Of a stretch of 64,000 nt of DNA, positions 35,053 to 45,865 are shown one piece after another; the stretch's first letter is position 1, and each line of letters starts with the position of its first letter. Location of the stretch: contig JANVFP010000006.1 of the NCBI GenBank assembly GCA_027919835.1, positions 62,001 through 126,000 on the forward strand. Reading direction: 5' to 3'. The notes beneath the pieces are model-generated. The model was given only the letters and a program-made list of their open reading frames with translations, ran no database searches and was not told the origin of the DNA. The stretch is from Lentinula raphanica. Lineage: Eukaryota; Basidiomycota; Agaricomycetes; Agaricales; Omphalotaceae. The translations under genes and the position numbers were made by a program.

Positions 35053-38000
35053 TTAGTTTTCCTCTTGTTCTTCGGAGTAGTCGTCCTCGTCAACTATCTC
35101 CTCCCTCCAGTCCGCTTCGTGTGCGTTCGTATCTTCTTCATCGTTGTTGTTCAGCCAATCGTCGATTTCCTCGGTCAGTCCTCGGGGTGTATAGGTTGGC
35201 GGTTCGGGTGGTTGTCGTGGTTTTCCGGTTACGGTGAATGCTCCTGATAGCTCTAGGAACTCAGTCAGGGCCTCTATTCCGTCCTCGGTACCCAGTACGT
35301 CTGCCAGGATGATGTCTTGCGACACCTTCCGTAACGTGAATCGGAAGTCTTCATATTGCGGACACTCTCTAAGGATGTGTTCCCTCGTCTGTAATTCTGT
35401 GCCACAGGGGCAGTCAACGTTCTTAGTGGGTACGAATTTTGAGTAATACTCGCCTATGAATGCATGTCCTGTCCTGCATTGCATAAGTCTCCCGAAGGTT
35501 TCCCTTGCCGTTGACTTAAACCGTTCCGTTGTCTTTAGGGTAGGGGGGATTCGGTTAGCGACTGCATATCGTCCGACCACTGACCTCTGATCCCATATTT
35601 TCCTCCAGGCTAATTCTGTCTTCTTTTTATTCATCCGTAGAGCGTTCGATCTCGACCGCTTCCATATCGTTTCGTTTGCTTTTTCGGCTCCTTGTTTTGC
35701 TAGCGTGTCCGCCCGTTCGTTACCTTGTATCCCCGTGTGACTCGGTGTCCACGCTACCTCGACCGTATGTTCTGGGTTTGCTAAGAATTCAGTTACCTTC
35801 TTGTGGAAGTTGGAGCAGTATGCTTGTCCTGGTTTTGGTGTCACGTCAAAGATGGCATCTACCGAGGAAGCACTGTCAGTGAAGAATTGCCAGTGTTTCA
35901 CCTCTGGATGTTGTTCCGTGTACGCTGCTGCCAGTCCGGCCGCAAAGCTCAAGGCTACGATTTCTCCATCGTAGGCCTCGGCATACATTCCCAGTCCGAT
36001 GCTGCGGTGGAATTGTTCTTGCTTTCCCTGATATGCTACTAGTCCCGCTCCCGCTCTACGGATCCTGTGAAGAGGTTTCAGTGAGCCATCGGTGTATACT
36101 ATCAAGTTTTGGTTAGATTTTTGGAGTTCGCTCAGCTTCGTGTTATGATCCTCTACTAGCTTCGTCATTCTCTCTTTCTTGTCTTTTTGTTTATCCTTCG
36201 GCGGTGGTGGAATGAACCTGAGTTGGTCCCCGAATGACTTCCTGGTCTTTCTCCAAGGAGCAGTCAGGAAGGGCAGTATACGCTCATCATCTGGATCGGT
36301 GTGCTTCGCTATTTCTTGTAATTGAGTTGTTCGTCCTCGGTCCTTTGCGCTTTGGTTGCCTATTCGGAATTGGATTGGTGGTGGGTTCGTCGGAGGGTGG
36401 CCTGCTCGCCAGGTGTCGTCGAGCCGTTGGATCACCGGGTTGCTTGTGCTCAATTTGTTGAAGCGGAGAGCACACGACCGGTTGAGTCTGTCCAATTCGA
36501 GTCGTATGGGTGGTATGGAGGCTTCGATCTCCATAGCCACTATTGGCGTGGTTTTGAACACTGCACAAATCAGCCGCAGGCCCCTGTGCTGTATCCTTTC
36601 CAGGAGTTTTTCGTGCGCTTTCTTACCTGTCCACCATGCGGGGCTAGCGTATGTCATCACTGGCACTACGCAGCTCTTGTACATCATTCGCATATGGTAT
36701 TGAGACAGACCTTTAACAGTGTTGGCCAGCATCATGAGGGAGCCTAGTGCTTTGCCAGCATTTCCAGCTAGTGTCTTGACGTGGTGGTTGAAGAGTAGTT
36801 TCCGATCTAGATATACTCCCAACCACTTTACGATTGGCTGCGGTTCCACGATTCGCGTCACTCCGTCCCGATCTGTGAAGGAGATCGATGGCGACACGTT
36901 GTTGTCCACCCTTCTTCTGGTGTAGTGTGCCAGTTCTCGTTTGTCGTAGTCATACTCGAAACCTACCTGTTCTGCCCATGGGGCAATGGTCTTCTCCCAC
37001 ACCTTCTTTATTACCTTTGTGTTCACCACCAGTGACGTGGATGATACATACACCTTCCCGTCGTCTACGTACATCAATAGGTTCGGCGGGGTAGTGAGCA
37101 CGTTGGATTCGTTTATGTCCTCGATGTCTTGTAGCCCTGGCGCGTCGAATTGTAGCTTCTCTAGCAGTTCCGCTGCGTAGAATGCCGACAGGATGGGTGA
37201 AAGTGGTGAGCCTTGGGGTGTTCCGTTCTGGACATCCTTGAGTTCAGACAGAGCCCCGTCCACGCACACGGCGGCTTTCCGGTCCTCCAGGAACGACTTT
37301 ACGAAGTTCACCATCTGCAGTGGGATCTTCTTTCGTCGCAGTTCGGCCAGCAGTCGATCGTGGTTCACAAAGTCAAAAAAGCCTTTTATATCAAATGTTA
37401 GTGCAGAGGTTACCAGTCCCTGGTTCCACGCTGCCTGCACGTCGTTCGTGAACGTCAGTATTGCATCTGACGTGGAGTACCCCATCCTTGCTCCGAATTG
37501 CTGGTTCGGTATGAGGTCGTGTTCGGCTGCTAGGTGTTGTAGACGGCGCGCCACAATCTTCTCCAGTACCTTCCCCAAGCATTCGAGCAATGTGATTAGA
37601 CGGTATGCTCTCGGCTTTGAGTAGTCCGGCTTTCGTGGCTTGCGCAGGGCGACCGCGATCGCCTTCCTCCATATCTTCGGGTGGTATCCTGTTCGTAGGC
37701 ATTGTTGGTATATTTTCGTGAGAAGGGTCCTTTGGGCTTGGAGTGCCCATTTTACTTGTCGGTAGCCCTGCTGCGAGAAGCCTGGGGCTGAGGTGTTGCT
37801 TGTGTCAGCTATGGCCTCGTCGATTTCCGTACTCGTTACCTGGTGGAACGGTAAGTCATCTGGAGACGGTTCAGTTAAGTTTACCTCGAATCGTTGCGGG
37901 AGTCGCGGGGGTGGCTGGTACAGCTCCTCCCGCAACGCCTCGCACTTCTCCTCATGTGTCGTGGCTGGTGGTCGTCCTGGTCGTTGTATGGCTGGCATAG

Positions 38001-39255
38001 GGTAGTTTCTGGTTCCCTTGGACCACTTCCGGTAGCCCCACATGTCGTCGGGGTGAGCTTCTTCAATTACCTTTGTTGCCCAGCTTCCCTTCTGGTATTT
38101 TACGAGACGCTTGAAGTGGTTGTCTTCGTGCCTTACCGTTTTTGTGAGGTTCCTGTCGGTGAACCCAAACTCCAGCCGGTGGCGTCGCGCGTTCCGCTGT
38201 GCTCTTCTCACCCGGTTGAGTGCCGCCGTGCATGACTCGTCCCACCATGGTTTCGCATGCGGGCCCGGTCTTCTCGCTGGGGCCACTCTTCCTGTTGCGG
38301 CCTGCATGGCCTCGGTGAAGGCCTCCACAGCGTCGTCCAGCTGTTCTTTGGTTACCTCTTCGCCTGCTCCTATTGGCGCTAGTCTATCCCTTCGACTTCC
38401 GATTTCCTCATCGAAGGCTTCCATCCATTCGCTTGGTTTGACGGCCTTCATGTTGTACTTGACGCCTAGTGGGTTTTCGATACTGCCCTGGCCTGGATCA
38501 TATTTCCACCGTATCCCAGCGTGATCGGACCCTGTTGTGAGTTCGTGGTCGATTGCCCATTCCCGGGTGGCGTCAAGCTCTGCAGCGTGAATGTTAGTCC
38601 ATGTTAAGTCTATAACGGAGGGATGCTTCTCTGTATCATGCGGGAAGTGTGTTGGGTCTCCCTTTTTGTTGTTGAGGATGAGGTGATGTTGGTCCATCCA
38701 CTCCACAACTTCTTCTGTGATCGTCGAGGTCCGAGGTTCACCTCTTGACCACCGGATGTGATGCAAGTTAGCGTCTCCGGTGATCACCATTGGGTGGTTG
38801 AGGGGTAAGTCGAGGTTCCTCAGTTGCCATAGCCCCTGCTGTCGTCCTCGGGATGGGTCATTGTATACATGGACATACGTTACCTTGCTCCCTCGACGGG
38901 GTTTGACGTCTAAGACCATCACGTCCCGGTCCGATATGATATCTGTTCGTAGGGTTACTTCGGCTTGTATTGACGTTTTCACATACGCGTAGACCCGTGG
39001 AACCACCGAGTCTGGGGCTGAGGGTATTGGTGAGATCAGCGTCCACGCTGATGCGTGGTTGACGGTCCCTAGTATGGTTCGGTCACCATCTTTACCTATA
39101 AAAGACCAGTTGGGCTCTTGAATTAGGATGATTTCGAAGTCTTCTATGTGTTCGTTAAGGAGCGCCAGCACCGGCGCTTTCTTCTTGTTGGCATTCAGTT
39201 GGGCGAATCGGATCTGTGTTTGCGGGATGTAAGTGGTGTTAGTTGTCTCAGACAT
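35053..39255 (-). CDS. LINE ORF2: endonuclease, reverse transcriptase and RNase H
   Basis: About 1400 residues from the ATG at 39255. The N-terminal exonuclease-endonuclease-phosphatase domain (about residues 10-235) shows RFAQLNANK, ILIQEPNW, VITGDANLHHIRW and GSDHAGIRW. Reverse transcriptase motifs follow: RLITLLECLGKVLEKI, QFGARMGYSTSDAI, TFDIKGFFDFVNH, NGTPQGSPLSPIL and the catalytic YVDD in LLMYVDDGKVYVSS. RNase H follows with IVYTDGS, DGEIVALS, FFTDSASS and VAWTPSHTGIQGNERAD, keeping its acidic residues. Near the end is a Cys-rich CPCGTELQTREHILREC. All catalytic motifs are present, so the enzyme should be competent. It nicks target DNA and copies the element RNA in place. The frame overlaps the end of ORF1 by eight bases (ATGTCTGA). 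Confidence 0.93.
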   Translation of the reverse strand: MSETTNTTYIPQTQIRFAQLNANKKKAPVLALLNEHIEDFEIILIQEPNWSFIGKDGDRTILGTVNHASAWTLISPIPSAPDSVVPRVYAYVKTSIQAEVTLRTDIISDRDVMVLDVKPRRGSKVTYVHVYNDPSRGRQQGLWQLRNLDLPLNHPMVITGDANLHHIRWSRGEPRTSTITEEVVEWMDQHHLILNNKKGDPTHFPHDTEKHPSVIDLTWTNIHAAELDATREWAIDHELTTGSDHAGIRWKYDPGQGSIENPLGVKYNMKAVKPSEWMEAFDEEIGSRRDRLAPIGAGEEVTKEQLDDAVEAFTEAMQAATGRVAPARRPGPHAKPWWDESCTAALNRVRRAQRNARRHRLEFGFTDRNLTKTVRHEDNHFKRLVKYQKGSWATKVIEEAHPDDMWGYRKWSKGTRNYPMPAIQRPGRPPATTHEEKCEALREELYQPPPRLPQRFEVNLTEPSPDDLPFHQVTSTEIDEAIADTSNTSAPGFSQQGYRQVKWALQAQRTLLTKIYQQCLRTGYHPKIWRKAIAVALRKPRKPDYSKPRAYRLITLLECLGKVLEKIVARRLQHLAAEHDLIPNQQFGARMGYSTSDAILTFTNDVQAAWNQGLVTSALTFDIKGFFDFVNHDRLLAELRRKKIPLQMVNFVKSFLEDRKAAVCVDGALSELKDVQNGTPQGSPLSPILSAFYAAELLEKLQFDAPGLQDIEDINESNVLTTPPNLLMYVDDGKVYVSSTSLVVNTKVIKKVWEKTIAPWAEQVGFEYDYDKRELAHYTRRRVDNNVSPSISFTDRDGVTRIVEPQPIVKWLGVYLDRKLLFNHHVKTLAGNAGKALGSLMMLANTVKGLSQYHMRMMYKSCVVPVMTYASPAWWTGKKAHEKLLERIQHRGLRLICAVFKTTPIVAMEIEASIPPIRLELDRLNRSCALRFNKLSTSNPVIQRLDDTWRAGHPPTNPPPIQFRIGNQSAKDRGRTTQLQEIAKHTDPDDERILPFLTAPWRKTRKSFGDQLRFIPPPPKDKQKDKKERMTKLVEDHNTKLSELQKSNQNLIVYTDGSLKPLHRIRRAGAGLVAYQGKQEQFHRSIGLGMYAEAYDGEIVALSFAAGLAAAYTEQHPEVKHWQFFTDSASSVDAIFDVTPKPGQAYCSNFHKKVTEFLANPEHTVEVAWTPSHTGIQGNERADTLAKQGAEKANETIWKRSRSNALRMNKKKTELAWRKIWDQRSVVGRYAVANRIPPTLKTTERFKSTARETFGRLMQCRTGHAFIGEYYSKFVPTKNVDCPCGTELQTREHILRECPQYEDFRFTLRKVSQDIILADVLGTEDGIEALTEFLELSGAFTVTGKPRQPPEPPTYTPRGLTEEIDDWLNNNDEEDTNAHEADWREEIVDEDDYSEEQEEN

Positions 39256-41191
39256 TAGCAATGTCCATCTCGAGGTCCTCCTCTGTGTGGCTTACTGTTC
39301 CTACCGGCGGTTCGAGTATGGCAAACCTTGACCCCGATGTTCCTTGGGTGTTCGAGGTTGTTGCTGTGGTCTTCTTGGCCTTGGCCTTCTTCTTCGTCAC
39401 CGTCTGGAATTCGGTTGACGCTGAAGTGCTCTGTGCTGGTGCCCGGTTGATATCCCTTGCGGATCCCATTTGGCGTATCCTTTCAGGACAGTCTCGGCTC
39501 GTTGCACTGTGGAAGGCATTCAGGTTCTTTTCACTGCAATTTACGCACTTTAGGCTGTGTGTGCACTTTGCCACTATTCCTCGTAGGATGGAGTCTTCAT
39601 CGAAGTCGACCTCGTTGTAACGGGGGTCCGCTTTGCATGCCCCGCACTGTAGGGTGTGCTCGATCTCCGTGTGGGCCTGTCCGCACAACGCGCATCGCTC
39701 CTGTGCCTTGCATTTGTCTGCCCTGTGGCCGAAGGCTTTGCATCTTCTGCACTGTGGTGTCGCGGGCGTCCGGTCTTGGAACTTCCGTACTTTACATGCT
39801 TTACCGAACATGTTCAATACGCGTCCTCGTAGGATATCTTCTGCGAGTTGGCTGTCCGATACGGCGAACTGTATCGACGACTCCTTCTTGTGGGCTAATT
39901 CTGATGGAGGGACTACAAACCTGGGTTCAAGAGCAAATTTTACCTTCATAAGAGCCGGGTTGTATAGGGTAAGCTCTTCCTTGAGTTCCTCTGGGTTGTG
40001 GGGTCGAGGTGTGGTTCCACTTGCTAGCCTCCATTGGCTTCCAGTGGATACGCCATCCACGATGATCTTGTACCATACATGGTTCAGCTTGGTGTCTGTT
40101 GGTTTGGTTCCGTCAGTGGTGTAAAATTCATGGAGGTCATTGAAGAAGGGCTCTATCGTCGCAGCGGATTGGCCGGCTACCGTCGATATTACCAAGTTAC
40201 CGCTGAAATTCCACCGCGCAGTCGCTACGCGGATCTTCCCGATTGCGGGGTGTAAGTCTATGAAGGTATTTAGTTCTCGTGTTATTGAGCAGGGATCCTT
40301 ACGTGTTTCTTCTGGGATTCCTCCCGCGAATTGTACGACGAATTGGGATGCTCGTTCTGCTTCTTTGGTGGTTCGTTCTGCAGCCTTCTTGCTCGAACCC
40401 TGTGCTCGAGCAGTCTGTTGTGGAGGATTATTCGCCGCACGTGCGGCGTATGTTTCCGCTGCCCAGTTTGGCTTCGATGGATTTGGGTTGGTCATCTTGA
40501 GCGTACGTTCTATCTCAGTTAGGCGTGCGGTGTCGGATTTCCTGGCTTCTGCGAAGGATTCTGTGAGTTTTGCAATAGCTTGTGTTACCTTGTCCGTTGT
40601 CCTTTTCCCTTTAACCCCGATTTGAGCGAGTAGGTCGACGAGTTCTTCACCCGAGGATCCAATCTGCTCATCGAAGTTCGACGGTAGGCTTCCCTCGCGT
40701 ATCGCGTTCCTTAGGTCTTTGACCAGTTGGTCCATTCCGAAGAAAATTGCCGCTGTCCGTATGGCTTGATCGTCTAGGTCGGGCTGTGGTGGGATGTATT
40801 GTTGCGGTGGTGTGTTACTTGAATGGGTCGTGTCCTGATTGGGCTGTATCCAGTCACTGTCTTCTTCCATGGGGCCGGGCTCCGAGTAATTCGACACTTG
40901 ACTCTCCCTCCCGCTCCGTCCATTCAGAGAAGGTGCCGGTGAGTGATTTTCGCCTCGACGTGTTGTTGTTGTGTTTTGAATTGTTGCGTTCTTTCTTGGG
41001 TCATACCTTCCTTCTTTCCTTGTCGCGGCGTGCTCGGCAGTGGTGTTCTTGAACCGTTGTGGTGTGGGTGACGTTGGTTGACTAAAGGGTGCGTGTGTGA
41101 CTTTGGTCCTCGGACCTTTTGGAGTTGTCTCGTTGTCTTTTCCCCGGTCTGGGGGGGTTTTCCGCTTATTCAAGCTCGGTGCGTCGCCCAT
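39248..41191 (-). CDS. LINE ORF1: gag-like RNA-binding protein with CCHC knuckles
   Basis: 647 residues starting MGDAPSLNKRKTPP at 41191. The N-terminal third is polar and low-complexity, and a coiled-coil-like segment follows (EARKSDTARLTEIERTLKM). The C-terminal part holds three Cys/His clusters: CRRCKAFGHRADKC, CALCGQAHTEIEHTLQC and a longer one ending KCVNCSEKNLNAFH...DC. Such ORF1 products coat the element RNA. The frame is intact and ends TGA at 39250-39248, overlapping the ORF2 start. Confidence 0.9.
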   Translation of the reverse strand: MGDAPSLNKRKTPPDRGKDNETTPKGPRTKVTHAPFSQPTSPTPQRFKNTTAEHAATRKEGRYDPRKNATIQNTTTTRRGENHSPAPSLNGRSGRESQVSNYSEPGPMEEDSDWIQPNQDTTHSSNTPPQQYIPPQPDLDDQAIRTAAIFFGMDQLVKDLRNAIREGSLPSNFDEQIGSSGEELVDLLAQIGVKGKRTTDKVTQAIAKLTESFAEARKSDTARLTEIERTLKMTNPNPSKPNWAAETYAARAANNPPQQTARAQGSSKKAAERTTKEAERASQFVVQFAGGIPEETRKDPCSITRELNTFIDLHPAIGKIRVATARWNFSGNLVISTVAGQSAATIEPFFNDLHEFYTTDGTKPTDTKLNHVWYKIIVDGVSTGSQWRLASGTTPRPHNPEELKEELTLYNPALMKVKFALEPRFVVPPSELAHKKESSIQFAVSDSQLAEDILRGRVLNMFGKACKVRKFQDRTPATPQCRRCKAFGHRADKCKAQERCALCGQAHTEIEHTLQCGACKADPRYNEVDFDEDSILRGIVAKCTHSLKCVNCSEKNLNAFHSATSRDCPERIRQMGSARDINRAPAQSTSASTEFQTVTKKKAKAKKTTATTSNTQGTSGSRFAILEPPVGTVSHTEEDLEMDIANV

Positions 41192-41315
41192 TTTGAGGGA
41201 TACTACGCTTTTAAATGCCTACTACTTGACTTAATCCTCTGTACTTCCCTATTCTCCGAGGTTCTCGACCGTGGGAGTTTTCGGGGCAGATGATGGTGAG
41301 AGTTCAAAGTTCGGC

Positions 41316-41329
41316 GAACAAAAATCTTC
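41316..41329. repeat. Target site duplication, 5' side of the LINE
   Basis: GAACAAAAATCTTC; identical to 34559-34572. Confidence 0.85.
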
Positions 41330-41980
41330 ATCAGCGTGAGCGGACGAGACTCACCAGGGACTCACGTTCATTTGGTTCATTTGGGCTTTTTGGAGTTGGG
41401 TTTCTTGGGCTTCGCGGGGTTGTAATTGGTAGAAAGTTGGACTTGTAATTCGCAGAGCTGGATTGGAAGGACGAGAAGAAGGAGAAGGAGAAGGGAAGGA
41501 AGGAGGAGCAGACGAAAGATGGGAGAGTTGGCGTCAACTCGCGAATTACGCGATCACATGCCACGGCCCACCGGTCCGCTCTTTCATGTTCAGATCTCTT
41601 CAACGCTTTCAGCTTCAGCGGCGAGCGCTCCTCTCCACCTTAAGCTTCACATCCCAATGTGTCCTCGAACCAACGCAAGATAGCTGTCAAGACGCTAAGC
41701 AATTTCTTCACAACTGTGCTGGCTCCTCTCCTCGCCCTCACCAGCCTTTTGCCATATGACAATCAGTCTGTCAGTCAAATGAGTTATATCTGTTCTCTCT
41801 CATTCATCGGCGGGCCTCCTTCTTTCCCTCTTCTAAACGCGCTCAGGATTATGAGGCTCTTCAACACCTCACGCTGCTCCTTTTTCTCACTGCTTCTCAT
41901 CTTTTTGAGATATGGTGCATCAATAACTTAGGCCCAGACAGTCTAAAGCTTGTTGAGGGAAGACGAAGGGAGAGAGAGAC
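41330..41980. repeat. Rest of Q relic 2 and an R-type repeat
   Basis: 41330-41450 continues the relic split by the LINE. 41505-41600 (GAGCAGACGAAAGATGGGAG to CATGTTCAGATCT) is nearly the same as 45753-45860. There it is interrupted by element B. No intact gene. Confidence 0.5.
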
Positions 41981-43330
41981 AATGGACCGAAGGAGGGATT
42001 AAATATTGAAGACGTAGCCGGACAGCACACTCCAATCAATCTTCCCAATACACCTGGATTCCACCGTCCTCACCTGTCTATCACTTCACTGCCCCCGCCG
42101 CCGAGGGTATATGGACATCGTATCACCCTCACCCATCGATAGGCATTCGAGGTTTCTCAAGCCTGGACGTATGCACTCATCAATCATTAAACAAGGTTCA
42201 CAGAAGAGTGTAATTCGATACCCGTATGTCTTCCTCTAATTCTTCGTGACTCATCCGTTCAATGTTTTTTTAGCTCCACATCAACTGGGTGTAGAAACGA
42301 CTGAATGCAAGACGGAGGTCTTGAATATACGAACAGCTTTCTAAGCATTCCGTGAGGTCCAATACGATAGCGCAAGCAAGGAAGAGCTGAAAGGCCGAGT
42401 CTTCCATTTCTTCCTGTTCTTTCATTTTGATCTCTATCTCATCTCGTCGCATGCGCACGCACCTCTTCCCCTTCCCTCCTCCTCTCTTGGAGTCGCATTC
42501 ACGATCGCGACCTCATCCACAGCCTCTACCCCTTCCCTCACTCCTCCCAGCTTCCCCGAAGGGACGAAACAGCGCAATCCGACAAGGAAATATCGTAGTG
42601 GTGGGATAGCGGAAAGGGATCGTGTTATGAGGAGAGTGAGCTGTCTATGTCATGAGTAGTTGCAGGGTTGCTGAGAGGGAAAGACAAATCGTAGCCGCGT
42701 TTACTCTGATAACAGTAGATTCGTGGTTGTCTCAATCACCAGGCGCCTCCCTATACGAGCAACTATACACCCTGATTTCGCCGCTGTGGAATACGTCAAC
42801 ACTGCGGGAAGTTTTCCAATTCCTTCGGTCTCGATATCCACCCAAGATTAGTCGACATACTGCCCCACTCCTTCCTCGTATTCATCTTCGTCTTTCCCTT
42901 CTTCATCTCCAGACCCTTCCTCTCCTTCTCTATATTTATCTTCGCGTATCCGCATGAACACCTGCTGGAGACGGTCAAGAGGGTGTTTCGTTTGTCATCT
43001 TCTGTTCTGTCGGACGAGGAAGAAGCAGAGGCGGCGGCAGAGGCGGAGAAGGAGGAGAAGGAGGAGTGAGAGGAGTCGTATCTTGAATTCTGAATCCTCT
43101 TCAATGTCGAAGAATTCTTATTGGACGATTTTCACTTCGCTGTTATACAATTCTCGTATGATGTTTGCACCGGCACTGGTGCGAGATTGGCAAGAGAACT
43201 CACAGTTCTGGAAGGTAACAAAAACTGTTGGACGCGGAGGCAAGAGCTACCCAACACAGTTTGACTTTGGCTGACCATTCCATTGACAGATTCTGCTTCG
43301 AACAGTTAATGCAGTGAAGTGAGGTGATGA
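41980..43330. repeat. R repeat, copy 1 (duplicated, decayed segment)
   Basis: 42050-42620 matches 56330-56960 and 63030-63620 in the same order: CACTTCACTGCC near a GCCGCCGAGG, then ATACCCGTATGTC leading to a TTTTTTTAG acceptor-like site and CTCCACATCAACTGGG. 42800-43090 matches 57100-57440 (TCGATATCCACCCAAGATTA). Frames on both strands are broken, so I treat it as a pseudogene-bearing duplication. Confidence 0.55.
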
Positions 43331-43438
43331 TGGTGTAACTGAGCATAAATTAAAACAGTCTCATCCAGTGAGAGTTTGTTCAATAATGAATATACAACAG
43401 GGCAGGACTCGTCTACACTCTTCTAAGCGACGTAGCAA

Positions 43439-44125
43439 CTACTGCCTTTGCCCGCCATGGCTCGGAGTTGAGTGCACCCGTCGAGCCAGAGACATCAGGT
43501 CCTTGGCACCATCTTTCTCCGGCCCATCAGGATAGTATTCCAAGGCGTCACGATGGATCTTTTCAGCATGTTGAACGTTTGCCGGAGAAGTGTAAGAGCA
43601 ACACACAATAATTGCTGCCTTTTTCGCAATGAGCACGATCTCCTGTGCGACGGCAGGATCAGTGCGGAAAAGGGTAGGCTTGGTGGTGCCAGCTGCTTTC
43701 TCACTACATTCTTCAAGTTTGGCACGTCCTTTGCTAATTGCATCCTCGGCATCGCGCTGAGGGTAAAGAAGGGTGAAGAGAGAGAAATTCAGAAGAAATG
43801 ATATGTCATAGTATCAAATGGCGCTTACGTTGAAACGCTCGGATGGCGATTCGATATGTTCCTCATGTGAGCTCAAATCATCATTTGTCTGAGGTACAAG
43901 ATTGACATGCTCGTCTCCTCGACGTTGGACGTCCAACAGCGATCCCTGTTCAGGAGAAGAGCGAGATTGTAGACCCTTGACAGGCCGAGCCTCTCCGGTC
44001 GAGGACAGACCGGAGTTCCGAATTGAAGGGGTAGTGGGGGCAGCAAAAACGCCAGAAGACACAGTCGCCGCTCCAAGAAGCAACAGAGCGAGTACTCGAG
44101 TTGGCGTGAAACGAGTTGGCGTCAT
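43439..44125 (-). CDS. S6: small secreted protein of the S family
   Basis: Two phase-0 exons (44125-43829, 43756-43439) give 204 residues, the simplest structure in the family. Exon 1 encodes RVLALLLLGAATVSSGVFAA (signal), then SSPEQGSLLDVQRRGDEHV with a Kex2-like RR and a short acidic stretch (HEEHIESPSE). Exon 2 encodes RDAEDAISKGRAKLEECSEK, a hydrophobic/Cys stretch (AAIIVCCSYTS) and the C-terminal motif AEKIHRDALEYYPDGPEKDG. The product is probably secreted; no enzyme or binding motif recognised. The conserved 3' element CTCATCCAGTGAGAG lies 65 bp past the stop (43360-43374). Confidence 0.78.
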
Positions 44126-44200
44126 TGTACGGCAGTAGTAGTAGCGTAAGTGGGGCGTTGAACGTTTTAGAAAAGTGTGCGTTGGTTGTAAATTCTGTGA

Positions 44201-44250
44201 GGAGACCAGCTCTGAGGGAAAGTCAGATTGTACCGTTGCGCTTTATGTAT
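44201..44250 (-). promoter_or_regulatory. S-family promoter module (S6)
   Basis: ATACATAAA (44250-44242) then CTCAGAGCTGGTCTCC (44216-44201), about 75 bp before the ATG. Between the box and the ATG the strings AACGTTCAACGCCCCAC and TTCTAAAA are shared with S5 and S8. Confidence 0.65.
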
Positions 44251-45865
44251 GGGTATATCAGGGTATATCGTGACGATGATGCGGAAAATAACTCACCAGG
44301 CTGATTGAATCGAAAAATTCCAAGAAAAACATTGCCTGATCTAATTCATAATGTATGCATCTGTACACATGCGATATAGGCAAGGCCTATCTTGAGCCCT
44401 ATAGGCTATCATCTATGGACTCGTATGGAGAGCGATGGAGAGAGCCCTGTGGAGCCGCCGCTTGTGTCCACATTGTGCATTGTGCACAGCAAGAATGATG
44501 TTTTGAAACACCCTCATCTGAGCTATCCAAATTCGAGAGGATTTGATTCGTCTTTCACGAGCCTACACGAACGCGTTGAAAGTGACCATGAGATTCATTA
44601 AGTATGTAGTTTTCCAGAGTGAATGGGGGCGTCGACCCTCGTAAGTTACTGTTCTAAGGAAAGAAATTCAAAGCTGGAAAGAAATCTGAGTCAGTTGTAC
44701 ATCCTGGTTGATCGAAGAGATGTTGCTACCGTTCTTTAGGAAATTCGCTCGTCTTCGGGTGATTTTCAGATTTTGCGAGGGTTCATCCAGAAGGAGATGA
44801 CTTGAGATATCTTGATACTACAATACTGCAATCGAACAGTCTTGGAAAGTCCTGGCTGCCTAATACCGCTTGAGCTCAGTCATGGCCAACCTCTGGAAAG
44901 TTTCGCGGGACAATCGGAGGGGACAAGAGATGCATGTGGAAACGGCTGGAAACGATGGTAAAAGCTCACAGTTTCCTTGAGATATCGGGAGTCTTGGATG
45001 ATTAGAAACAAAAAATTCTTTGAATTTCCATTTCAGAGTACATACATCGCAGGGGCCACTATGGCCAGGCTACGAAAACGCCAACCTGCCGATGAGGTTT
45101 TCTTCGCGTATTTGCGTTTGATCTCGAATATCTCATTCGCATTGAGATCAGGGAGAGAGGCGGTGGAAATGGCTTCTACATCTTTGATTCGACTGATTTT
45201 GGAATGATAATGTAGTAACGGAAGGCTTTCATGAGGAACTGCACATTCGTTCCATGATTCGAGAGTGAACTGGCGTTTATGACGCTTGTTTGGTCCTTGT
45301 TATACGATGCCATATCTGCGCCAGAAACCCAGCCCAGGCATTGGAGCACTGTATCGTTGAAGCCGAATATGAGGGACATTGTTGACAAAAAAGGTCACAA
45401 CGAATTTGGTGTTCGTCTCCTGCGCAGTTGAACCCGAACGATTCGACTTTGATCTAGCAGTCAAGGACCGAGGTGGGTTTGAGGAAGTCAGAGAGAACGC
45501 GTTTGAGTTTGAATCTGTTTTCGTGTTCGTATTCGTGTCCGAGTTCGTGTTGGGAGTCGGGTTCGTGTTCTGCCCGCCCCCCAACCTAGAGTTGAAGCCC
45601 GAGAAACTCGAGAAGTTGGAGGGAGGGATGCTTCCCCCTTCGAGGAGGTGGTGGATGAAGGTGCGATGATGGAGATCTCAGATGTTAGAGTCGAGAGAGC
45701 GCAGGTGTGGAAGGCGAGGGAAGAGAAGATGTAGAAATGGCTTGAGCGATGTAGAGGAGCAGACGAAAGATGGGAGAGTAAGAGTGAGTTGACGTCAACC
45801 CACGAATTACGCGATCACATGCCACGGCCCACCGGTCCGATTTTCCATGTTCAGATCTTCTTCAA
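44251..45865. repeat. S6 upstream flank, Q relic 3 and a broken R-type repeat
   Basis: 44500-44600 repeats the GAAACACCCTCATC flank motif. 44970-45250 is a decayed Q copy; on the minus strand it reads ASLPDLNANE, compare AFLPDLNADE at 61.1 kb. 45380-45600 contains runs of TTCGTGTTCGTATTCGTG, which read as Asn/Thr repeats on the minus strand. 45753-45865 is the R-type stretch into which element B was inserted. No intact gene. Confidence 0.45.

Larger units (their letters stand above)
34573..41315 (-). mobile_element. Full-length LINE (non-LTR retrotransposon)
   Basis: On the minus strand the element runs from about 41315 (5' end, 124-base leader) through two long open frames to a poly(A) tract seen as 28 T residues at 34573-34600. 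It is bordered by a perfect 14-bp target duplication. Both frames are uninterrupted, so it looks recently inserted. Gene order and domains (gag-like CCHC protein, then endonuclease, reverse transcriptase and RNase H) fit the fungal Tad/I-type group; the clade name is inference. Confidence 0.9.

Noticed and set aside
35065..41052. Many plus-strand open frames of 60-160 residues across the LINE
   Set aside because: They are antisense shadows of the two intact LINE frames, with no motifs of their own.
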